DNA of 21,008 nt from JBEHWX01 sp048498995 (lineage in GTDB: Bacteria > Bacteroidota > Ignavibacteria > OLB7), in assembly GCA_048498995.1 (NCBI GenBank), contig JBEHWX010000100.1, positions 1-21,008 of the forward strand, written 5' to 3'. The first letter of the stretch is position 1. Each line of letters begins with the position of its first letter. The notes under the pieces were generated by a model. The model did not search any database. It saw only the letters and a program-made list of their open reading frames with translations, and had not been told where the DNA came from. The position numbers were made by a program, and so were the translations under genes. Shown in pieces: positions 14,955 to 21,008 of this stretch.

Positions 14955-16052
14955 ATGAAGCTCTCACTGACCCTTCTGCTGGCCGTCGGCGCCATGCTCG
15001 CCGGCTGCGGCGACAAGCTTCCCGTTGAATCGGGACCTCCCGATAATCCCGGTGGGGGAGCCTCCGGCGGGAAACTGATCTTCACCTACGCGGAGGACCA
15101 GACCTCCGCATCCCGTCCACTGGTTGCCTCGATGGCGCCGGATGGAACCGGGCTTTCCACGCTCGTCACATCGGCCTACATGAGCTCGCCGCCACGCAAC
15201 GGCCGAATGATCTTCATCGGTGCCGGCTTCAACGGCGAATCGGTGATCGTCTCCGATATCGATGGCAGGAACGCGACGACGATCGCGACCTATCGTTCCT
15301 CGAACCAGATTGCGAGGTTCTCTCCCGCGCTTTCGGAGGATGGAACGATGGCGGCGTACATGGTCAGGTCGGTCGCGATGAACTCCGGCGAGTCGGACAC
15401 GACCCGGCTCTACGTGGTGCCGGTCGGCGGCGGACCCCCGGTACTTATCGACACGGCGGCCTACGGGACGCGCGTTGCGTTCTCCCCGGATGGGAAGTAC
15501 ATCGCGTATTTCGGTGGATCGTGGACGTACGGATTCGGAGGGGGGAGGCTGATGATGCGGGACGTGGCGTGCAACCAGCCGCCGATCACGATGGCCGATT
15601 GGATCGACATCGGCACCGATGGGGTGATGGCGCCGGTGTGGTCTCCTTCCGGTGATCGGATTCTCTTCACCGACGGGTTCCTTTCCAAGATCCTCGCCAT
15701 CATGGAGGTGAACGTGACGACCAGGGAGAGTCTGAACTTGGCCTCGGGCGCGTTTCCGGCCTTCAACCGTGAGGGAACGAAAGTGGCATACGTGAGCCCC
15801 ACGACGTTCGACATCATGGTGATGGAGGCAGACGGATCCGACCAGCGCCGTTTGACGAACACGATCAAGACACTGGAGCTCTTTCCGAGCTGGTCGAGCG
15901 ACGGCAAGACGATTGCGTGCACGGCCTATGACGGAGATCCCGACGAGGTGCCGGGGAGGGTGAGGCTGGTCAACGTGAACACCGAAACCTGGAAGGATAT
16001 AACCGTTTCTACCAGCACTTCGACAGTCGATCGGGTATTCTGGACGAAGTAG
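14955..16052 (+). CDS. TolB-like beta-propeller lipoprotein
   Basis: Predicted lipoprotein, 365 residues; the signal MKLSLTLLLAVGAMLAGC has its lipobox cysteine at C18. The remainder is built of WD40/PD40-type TolB-like blades, visible as repeated SPDGKYIAYF, WSPSGDRILFT, FNREGTKVAYV and WSSDGKTIACTA strands, each followed by a description of values (MEADGSDQRRLT). Such propellers bind proteins or act as periplasmic scaffolds; no catalytic motif is seen. It is not TolB itself, since the N-terminal TolB domain is absent. It is transcribed divergently from the ECF sigma gene across a 284-bp gap, so it may be a target of that sigma factor, but I could not place a convincing promoter. The ATG at 14955 is fixed by the signal peptide. 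Confidence 0.82.
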   Translation: MKLSLTLLLAVGAMLAGCGDKLPVESGPPDNPGGGASGGKLIFTYAEDQTSASRPLVASMAPDGTGLSTLVTSAYMSSPPRNGRMIFIGAGFNGESVIVSDIDGRNATTIATYRSSNQIARFSPALSEDGTMAAYMVRSVAMNSGESDTTRLYVVPVGGGPPVLIDTAAYGTRVAFSPDGKYIAYFGGSWTYGFGGGRLMMRDVACNQPPITMADWIDIGTDGVMAPVWSPSGDRILFTDGFLSKILAIMEVNVTTRESLNLASGAFPAFNREGTKVAYVSPTTFDIMVMEADGSDQRRLTNTIKTLELFPSWSSDGKTIACTAYDGDPDEVPGRVRLVNVNTETWKDITVSTSTSTVDRVFWTK

Positions 16053-16410
16053 GCAATGGCTGATCACATGATAATGTGAGGGATGGTCGAGCGGGGCGAA
16101 GGGGATAGCGGGCGCGGCGCACGGTGGGTGCGTTGCGCCCGCCGGCGTTGCATCCGGGAGTCGCCAAATTGGTTTCCGTTATTGCAATTCGACGTTGTGA
16201 CGCATGGGTGGAAGCATGGAGTCAGGTAGAAGAGGGCCAAAAAGAATGCCGGGGAAATCGGTGATGCGGGTCGAACCTTCCTTATGGTGTCGCAAAGCGC
16301 CTCGTCCCGTGAGCGGAGCTGAATCACGACGGGTGAGTCCCGCATCCTCACTGGCGCCCGCATTGACGGTGTGAGGAGCACGCCACGATACGGTGCTCCC
16401 CGCACGGTCG

Positions 16411-16480
16411 GCGCCGACACAGGCAGCGCCGACACGGGCAGCGCCGACACGGGCAGCGCCGACACAGGCAGCGCCGACAC
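16411..16480. repeat. 15-bp minisatellite, 4.7 copies
   Basis: Four complete units of GCGCCGACACRGGCA at 16411, 16426, 16441 and 16456 are followed by a partial unit ending at 16480. The only variation is A or G at one position (A, G, G, A). The period is a multiple of three, so open frames run through it (ADTGS repeats on the plus strand), but the flanking sequence is not gene-like. Probably replication slippage in non-coding DNA. Confidence 0.92.
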
Positions 16481-16527
16481 ATCGGCGCGGCGCGGCGTCC
16501 CCACGTTTGCCGACAACATGTGCCATA

Positions 16528-16613
16528 CGAGCGTTCCCCATCTGAGACGCGCGCCACGATGCGGTTGCCCCGTACCCGGTAGGCGCAGCTCTTCAGGCTG
16601 CGCCGGTATGCAC
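16528..16613. repeat. REP-like GTAG-hairpin element, copy 1
   Basis: The right 46 bases (16568-16613) are identical to 16716-16761, and the left part from ACGAGC onward is clearly related to the second copy. The core is GTAG (16579-16582) leading into GGCGCAGC (16582-16589), a TCTTCAG loop and GCTGCGCC (16597-16604), a perfect eight-base stem. A GTAG tetranucleotide at the foot of a GC-rich hairpin is the hallmark of REP sequences mobilised by RAYT (REP-associated tyrosine) transposases. No such transposase is in the window. Confidence 0.7.
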
Positions 16614-16672
16614 GATATGTCGTTGCGGTAGACCTGCGCTGCCGTTTCGCGCGGGCTGAAAATGTGCGCCGC

Positions 16673-16761
16673 ACGAGCATCCCGCCGTGCAAGAAACTCG
16701 CCGCGATCCGGTCGCCCCCGTACCCGGTAGGCGCAGCTCTTCAGGCTGCGCCGGTATGCAC
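16673..16761. repeat. REP-like GTAG-hairpin element, copy 2
   Basis: This copy is in the same orientation as the one at 16528-16613. GTAG at 16727-16730 leads into the stem GGCGCAGC (16730-16737) and GCTGCGCC (16745-16752) with the same seven-base loop. The 46-base right part is identical to copy 1; the left part (ACGAGCATCCC... then CGCCGCGATCCGGTCG) has diverged, including an extra C before the conserved block. Conservation of the hairpin part against a drifted flank suggests selection or repeated copying of the hairpin. Confidence 0.7.
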
Positions 16762-17148
16762 AACCAAGCATTGCGATGGTCCCCATATGGTCATCCCTCC
16801 GGCGGCATCAAGGGCGCGACATCATGGACGGTTCGCCGCGTACGTTGCTGCGGGGATGCATGCAAGAAGATCCAACGTTCCTGGCATGACGTGCGATGGC
16901 GGGATGATGGGAGGCACGCGGATGATGCGAGGATCGAATCCTCGTCGGATGCGCAATGGTTCATGGAGGGAACAGGAGCCCATGCCCACAACGCGCACGT
17001 AAGCGACACGGTGCCGGAATTGTCCGGAGCGTACCTTCGCCGTTATCCCCCGCATGCTTCCGCCGCTCGCACCGAATTCGTTATTTGCGCTGGTCCATGC
17101 AGACATGCGCCAGCGGCGGCGCGAAATCCCGATCCCCACGCTCGATCG

Positions 17149-19092
17149 ATGCTCCGATACCTCATTCCGATCCTCCTGATCGCGCTCGGCCCCACCATGC
17201 TCCTCGCCCAGCAGCGAGGAAGCGTCGATGCCGTCGCCTCCTACGAGTTCGGGGTGCCGCTCGGCATCGATCGCGCTCCGGGCGCGGTCGACTGGTGCAA
17301 CTGCTCGGGAGCCGGCAAATCCTACAGCAACACCGTTGGCCTTTCGGCGCGCATCGGTCTCCCACCGATTCATGGTCTGCCGCTCGCGCTGGAGGCCGGC
17401 ATCTCCGGTTCCCTCGGCCGCTTCATCTCCGTTCCGTATCTCGACGCGCCTCGTTTCCTCGATGACCCGTTACGTTCCGATTCGATCTACTACGACTTCG
17501 TCATCGACGCGCACTACACACAGCTCGATACGCGGCTCCGGAGCACGGTTCGACTCACCTCCGGCATCGACGGCACGTTCGGACTCTGGGGCACGATGCG
17601 GCTCGATGCCTCGTTTCAACAGCGACTCCGGCTCCGCGATCCGGGTGGGACCGCATCCTTCGACAACGGCCTGCGCGAACGGACGATCGCCGAGGGGGAC
17701 TCCATCGCCTCGGGCGTGATCTCCTGGGGGATGCTCGTGGGAGCTTCGACCACACTGCCGATCGGATCAACGATCGACCTCGTGCCGGAGCTCTATGCGC
17801 GCATCGATCCGTTGAGTCTGTTTCGCGTCGGTGTCCAGGGGGTCGCAGCCGGCGCGTCGCTCGCGCTCCGGTTTCGGCCGGCCGCGTCTCCGCCCGGGGA
17901 GCTTCCGCCGCCGCTGCCGGAACCGCCACGGGCATCGATCGCTCTGTATGCCGTCGATACCGACGGTACGGAGCGGCCGCGCGTCCTCCTCATGCCTCGC
18001 CGCGTCGAGCACCGTGAGCTGCTGCAGATCATTCCGCTTCTTCCGGTGCTCGGGGATTCCCTCGTGTCGCTCCCGTCGTCTCGATCGTCCGCCGATGCGC
18101 GCGTGACCGAAAACCACGCGGATCATCTGGCCCGCTCCATGGCGTCGCTCGCGCAACGCCTGCGTCGCGACTCACTGCCTGTCACGCTGGTCGAGGTTGT
18201 CCCCGCGGATGAGCGGAAAAGCGCGGATGAGCGGAAAAGCGTGGGGGTGCTGGCCAAGGTGCTCCCGCGGCTCGTCGAGCGGTTCGGACTCCCCGCGGCG
18301 CGGCTGACCGAGGGAGAACCGATCGAGGGAGAACCGATCGAGGGGGGAATGGTGCACGGCGTCGAGCTCGGGCTGCCGCCGTCGCTGCTGCTGCCGGCCG
18401 AGCGCTTCTGGGTCAAGGAGGATGTTCCATCTCCCGATATCGGCATCCGGCCGGAGATCGACGCTCCCGCCGGGATTCTCCGCTGGAGCGTGCGCCTGAT
18501 GCGCGAGGGAATGATCGTCGGCGAGCATCGCGGCGATGACACGGCCGACTTCATTCCCGAGCTGTCGGTGTCGCTCGACGACGTGATGACCGACACCACA
18601 CTGGCGCCGCTGGTGGCGGAGCTGACCGTGGAGGATTCGCTCGGCCGCCGGGTCGCGGCGCGTGGGGTACTTGCGGTGGTGGCCCGCGTGGAAAGCGCGC
18701 GGCAGGCCCCTGGGATGCCGGAGAGGGAGGTGCTGCACGCGCGGCTGGTCGATCCCTCCAGGCTCGGCGGCGGAGACCACGCGCCGCTGGACTCCGCCCT
18801 GGCACGGCTCGATGTGATGATCGGATCCGATCCCGCGACGATCACCGTGACTCCGGTCGCCTGCACCCGGGCGGCGGAAGATCGCGCGGCCGCCCGGCGG
18901 TTCGCCGTCTCGGTCGCCGCTCGTATCGGCGCCGGCGGGAACCGCTTTCCCGGCATCGGAAACGCGCGGCGGGTCGTAACCGTCGCGACGCCGGTAGTCA
19001 TCCCCACCATGATCCCCGGATTCGCGCCCGCGGCGGCCGAGGTCGAGGCCACGCTCGACGCCGGTGGGGAAGATTGGGCTCCGGGACGATGA
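17149..19092 (+). CDS. Secreted/outer-membrane protein with degenerate OmpA-like segments
   Basis: About 647 residues. The signal peptide MLRYLIPILLIALGPTMLLA is probably cleaved after A20. Residues about 23-242 look like an outer-membrane beta-barrel: alternating strands, and a glycine/aromatic pattern such as SYEFGVPLGI, LEAGISGSLG and TVRLTSGIDGTFGLWG. A Pro-rich linker (243-260) leads to ALYAVDTDGTERPRVLL, then repeated segments resembling broken OmpA peptidoglycan-binding halves, for example VLAKVLPRLVERFGLPAARL (about 367-386) and RAAARRFAVSVAARIG (about 579-594). The usual D and R peptidoglycan ligands are not clearly present. The layout recalls large OmpA-family proteins of Kapabacteria/Ignavibacteria, from memory only. 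ATG 17149 is chosen for the signal peptide; the open frame extends 154 codons upstream through repeat-bearing non-coding DNA. No ribosome site is seen. Confidence 0.7.
   Translation: MLRYLIPILLIALGPTMLLAQQRGSVDAVASYEFGVPLGIDRAPGAVDWCNCSGAGKSYSNTVGLSARIGLPPIHGLPLALEAGISGSLGRFISVPYLDAPRFLDDPLRSDSIYYDFVIDAHYTQLDTRLRSTVRLTSGIDGTFGLWGTMRLDASFQQRLRLRDPGGTASFDNGLRERTIAEGDSIASGVISWGMLVGASTTLPIGSTIDLVPELYARIDPLSLFRVGVQGVAAGASLALRFRPAASPPGELPPPLPEPPRASIALYAVDTDGTERPRVLLMPRRVEHRELLQIIPLLPVLGDSLVSLPSSRSSADARVTENHADHLARSMASLAQRLRRDSLPVTLVEVVPADERKSADERKSVGVLAKVLPRLVERFGLPAARLTEGEPIEGEPIEGGMVHGVELGLPPSLLLPAERFWVKEDVPSPDIGIRPEIDAPAGILRWSVRLMREGMIVGEHRGDDTADFIPELSVSLDDVMTDTTLAPLVAELTVEDSLGRRVAARGVLAVVARVESARQAPGMPEREVLHARLVDPSRLGGGDHAPLDSALARLDVMIGSDPATITVTPVACTRAAEDRAAARRFAVSVAARIGAGGNRFPGIGNARRVVTVATPVVIPTMIPGFAPAAAEVEATLDAGGEDWAPGR
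18205..18240. repeat. In-frame 18-bp perfect duplication
   Basis: GCGGATGAGCGGAAAAGC occurs twice back to back (18205-18222 and 18223-18240), adding a second ADERKS hexapeptide to the degenerate OmpA-like region. The two copies are identical, so the duplication is recent or homogenised. The frame is kept. Confidence 0.95.
18310..18339. repeat. In-frame 15-bp perfect duplication
   Basis: GAGGGAGAACCGATC is repeated at 18310-18324 and 18325-18339, giving EGEPIEGEPIEGG in the protein. It lies 69 bp after the end of the 18-bp duplication in the same gene and also preserves the reading frame. Confidence 0.95.
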
Positions 19093-19410
19093 GCGAGGGG
19101 ACGCCGCCAATGCCTCCGCGCCGCCCGATAATGTCCGGACCGCGGTGCTCCGGAGACAGCGGATCGGCGTGCCGAAGCAACCGGACCGAGGTGGCTCGGC
19201 CGGGGAGCGACGGGAGAAATCCCATCCCGCGCGCTGTCGCCGCTGATACTGGCACGGGTTACGCATGAGGCCGGCGGCGGCGTGCCGGTTCTCTCACGGC
19301 AATGCGCGCCATGCGACGCGTCCCGATTGGGTCACGCTGGGGAAGAGAGTATATTCGCCGACGTCCGGAGAGAATGTCGTGGCGCCGGGATGCGCGCCGG
19401 CGGAGTCGCG
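19093..19410. other. Intergenic region before cheB
   Basis: This 318-bp stretch contains no gene I can support and no clear terminator for the upstream surface-protein gene. Its right part carries the promoter at 19327-19355. The cheB frame stays open back to a GTG at 19282, but a start there would lie upstream of the promoter, and the extra residues (CDASRLGHAGEESIF) are not family-like. Confidence 0.6.
19327..19355 (+). promoter_or_regulatory. Putative sigma-70-type promoter for cheB
   Basis: TTGGGT (19327-19332) and TATATT (19350-19355) are 17 bp apart, and the -10 continues as TATATTCGCC. Spacing and -10 sequence match the promoter before the lipoprotein gene at 5270. Predicted transcription would begin about 50 bases before the chosen cheB ATG, which supports that start over upstream in-frame codons. 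Confidence 0.6.
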
Positions 19411-20784
19411 ATGGTCGCGGCCCGCGTCTCGCTCATTGCCGTCCGACGCCGGTCGCTCCACCGGACGTCCGCGGCCATTCGGACCCGAACCTTGCAACAA
19501 CCTCAGGCATCTCCCGGAATCGTCGTTATCGGTGCCTCGGCCGGGGGCGTGGAGGCGCTCAAGCGTGTCTGCGCCGACCTTCCGCCATCGATCCGCGCCG
19601 CCGTGCTCGTGGTGCTGCACGTTTCCCCCACCAGCACCAGCGTGATGCCCTCGATCCTCGCGCGCGCCGGGGCCAACCCGGCCGTGCACGTCGAATACCC
19701 GTTGCCTCTCCGGTGCGGGCGTATCTACGTTGCCCCCCCAAATCGTCACATCATCATCGAGCCCGGTAGCGTCGCTCCCTCGGCCGGACCGCGCGAGAAC
19801 GGGCACCGTCCGTCGATCGATGTCTTGTTCCGAACCGCGGCCATGCAGTACGGCCCCGCGGTCATCGGCGTGATTCTCTCCGGGAATCTCGACGACGGCG
19901 CAAAGGGCGTCGAATATGTGAAGGAGCATGGGGGGTTCGTGATCGTCCAGGATCCCCACGACGCGCTCTACCCGGCGATGCCGACCAACGCGCTGGCCAG
20001 CGTCGAGGCCGACCGCGTGGTGCCGATCGAGGGAATCGCCGATGCCATCGTGGAGGCGCTTGCCAGAAGGTCGGACGGCGCCACCGATTTCTGCGCCGGG
20101 CTCGAGAGTGGGGCCTTCGACGTCGATGCGCGCCTCGATCCCTCCGAACTCAGGCCGGTGTTGCCGGGGCAGGATACCGCCGCCCGCGACGTGATGGAGG
20201 AGCTTCGGTCGGCCCGCCCGTCGGTGTTCAGTTGTCCCGACTGCGGGGGGGTGCTCATGGAGATCGACGACGGGCGTCTGGTGCATTACCGGTGCCGCGT
20301 CGGACATGCGTGGAATCCCGAAAGCCTTCTGACCGAGAAGGGAAACAGCATCGAGCGCGCACTCTGGACCGCGCTGCGGGCGCTCGAGGAGCGCGCGCAG
20401 CTCTCGGGCCGCGTGGCCGAGACCGCTCATGGCCGTGGCAATGATGTGGTGGCCGATCGCTTCATGTCGCAGGCGCGACAGGCCCTCGACGAGGCAAGCG
20501 TGATTCGCGATCTTCTCTACCGCGAGATCTCCGAGCTCCCGGAAACCCCGGAATCTCTCGATCCCCCCCCGGGGACTCCCGCCGGCGGCGCGGCGGGGGA
20601 GGATCGTGTCCTGGGCACCGATCGCCCGGACTCGGGCAACGGCGGCAATGGCGTCGGGAATTCGGGCTTCGGCGAATCCGGTCCCGGCAATGCCAACGGA
20701 AACGTCGCGAACAATGGCGCGGGCAACGATGCAGGCAATGGCGCGGCCGATGAGGAGGGGGACGCAGGCGATCCCGACCTGTAA
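19411..20784 (+). CDS. cheB: CheB-type protein-glutamate methylesterase without receiver domain, zinc-ribbon tail
   Basis: CheB removes methyl groups from chemoreceptor glutamates. This 457-residue form lacks the N-terminal response-regulator domain. The catalytic domain begins at about residue 35: VVIGASAGGVEAL (S43), VVLHVSPTSTSVMPSIL (H70) and GVILSGNLDDGAKGV (D162) supply the Ser-His-Asp triad. A tail holds a probable zinc ribbon, CPDCGG (C275, C278) plus YRCRVGHAW (C295, H299), then a helix (IERALWTALRALEERAQLSGR); I recall this tail from other receiver-less CheB proteins. The last about 65 residues are Pro- then Gly/Asn/Asp-rich. ATG 19411 has GGAG five bases upstream and lies just after a promoter; ATG 19390 is an alternative. 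No cheR or receptor gene is nearby, so it may serve a non-chemotaxis receptor system. Confidence 0.88.
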   Translation: MVAARVSLIAVRRRSLHRTSAAIRTRTLQQPQASPGIVVIGASAGGVEALKRVCADLPPSIRAAVLVVLHVSPTSTSVMPSILARAGANPAVHVEYPLPLRCGRIYVAPPNRHIIIEPGSVAPSAGPRENGHRPSIDVLFRTAAMQYGPAVIGVILSGNLDDGAKGVEYVKEHGGFVIVQDPHDALYPAMPTNALASVEADRVVPIEGIADAIVEALARRSDGATDFCAGLESGAFDVDARLDPSELRPVLPGQDTAARDVMEELRSARPSVFSCPDCGGVLMEIDDGRLVHYRCRVGHAWNPESLLTEKGNSIERALWTALRALEERAQLSGRVAETAHGRGNDVVADRFMSQARQALDEASVIRDLLYREISELPETPESLDPPPGTPAGGAAGEDRVLGTDRPDSGNGGNGVGNSGFGESGPGNANGNVANNGAGNDAGNGAADEEGDAGDPDL

Positions 20785-20906
20785 CCAGGGCGGCCCGCCG
20801 TCCGACGTCTCACGCTTCCGCCGATGGTCCGGGCGTCCGATGACCGACCCGGGCGACGGCGCGAATTCTCCCCATGATGCGATCACACCTCCGACCGGAG
20901 CGGGGC

Positions 20907-21008
20907 GGTGCCGCCCTCGGTGCCGCCCTCGGTGCCGCCCTCGGTGCCGCCCTCGGTGCCGCCCTCGGTGCCGCCCTCGGTGCCGCCCTCGGTGCCGCCC
21001 TCGGTGCC
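20907..21008. repeat. 12-bp tandem repeat running off the window end
   Basis: GGTGCCGCCCTC repeats perfectly eight times from 20907 to 21002 and continues into a ninth partial copy at the window edge, so the array length is unknown. The period is a multiple of three and two frames are open. On the plus strand ATG 20874 or 20877 would give MMRSHLRPERGG followed by GAAL repeats. On the minus strand a protein tail of EGGT repeats would end in APLRSEV with its stop at 20883-20885; its codons (GAG, GGC, ACC) fit local usage better. Neither can be confirmed from this window. Confidence 0.95.

Larger units (their letters stand above)
16053..17148. other. Gene-poor repeat-bearing intergenic region
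   Basis: No coding sequence can be supported in these 1.1 kb. Open frames on both strands are Arg/Cys/Ser-rich and are products of the repeats. A weak dyad, CACAT-GATA-ATGTG, lies at 16065-16078 just after the TolB-like gene, without a T run. The stretch 16411-16480 is a 15-bp minisatellite, and two related hairpin elements lie at 16528-16613 and 16673-16761. A third, shorter relative of their left part lies near 16381-16407. Nothing recognisable occupies 16762-17148; no promoter for the next gene could be placed with confidence. Confidence 0.65.

Noticed and set aside
16204..16374. Small plus-strand open frame of about 56 codons starting MGGSMESGRRGP
   Set aside because: No ribosome site, no recognisable motif and no sign of codon bias; it lies in repeat-bearing non-coding DNA.
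16371..16631. Open frame with ADTGS repeats through the minisatellite
   Set aside because: The repeats keep several frames open simply because the period is 15 bp; the flanks are not protein-like and the frame runs into the REP-like element.
16411..16761. CRISPR array
   Set aside because: Units are directly adjacent without spacers (15 bp), or there are only two copies of the longer element; no cas genes are present.

Overview
The window is about 21 kb of GC-rich bacterial chromosome (roughly two-thirds GC by eye) with mostly housekeeping and envelope genes. No tRNA, rRNA, CRISPR array, phage or transposase gene was found. I infer an FCB-group (Bacteroidota/Chlorobi-side, possibly Kapabacteria- or Ignavibacteria-like) Gram-negative bacterium. 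The reasons are that most genes start without a clear Shine-Dalgarno sequence, two intergenic promoters share a TTG-N17-TATATTCGC architecture, there is a lipoprotein with carboxypeptidase-regulatory-like and LamG domains, and there is a surface protein with a degenerate OmpA-like half. This placement is an inference and was not tested by any search.

Layout. 1-3481 (+): a cytochrome c maturation block, with a CcmE of the CxxxY (cysteine-ligand) type, a second CcmE-like OB-fold protein that lacks the heme-ligand motif, and a long CcmF. 3541-4801 (+): an 11-C tract, a Fur-family regulator and a metallo-beta-lactamase-like protein whose metal-ligand motif appears to be lost. 5112-6677 (+): a promoter, a lipoprotein with two carboxypeptidase-regulatory-like domains and a LamG-like domain, and a strong terminator. 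6756-10670 (-): FtsK DNA translocase, preceded on the same strand by ComB (2-phosphosulfolactate phosphatase family). 10921-12995 (+): low-specificity threonine aldolase and a DHH/DHHA1 phosphoesterase, ending at a bidirectional terminator. 13088-14670 (-): an ECF sigma factor and a single-pass membrane protein overlapping it by ATGA, the likely anti-sigma factor. 14955-16052 (+): a TolB-like beta-propeller lipoprotein, divergent from the sigma pair.

16053-17148 is gene-poor. It holds a 15-bp minisatellite and two copies of a GTAG-hairpin element that looks REP-like. 17149-19092 (+) encodes a secreted or outer-membrane protein with degenerate OmpA-like segments and in-frame micro-duplications. 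19411-20784 (+) encodes a CheB-type methylesterase without a receiver domain but with a zinc-ribbon tail. The window ends inside a 12-bp tandem repeat of more than eight copies.

No complete, clearly new multi-gene system is visible. The most interesting signals are the paired CcmE proteins, the degenerate MBL protein next to Fur, the poly-C tract before Fur, the REP-like elements and the terminal tandem repeat.
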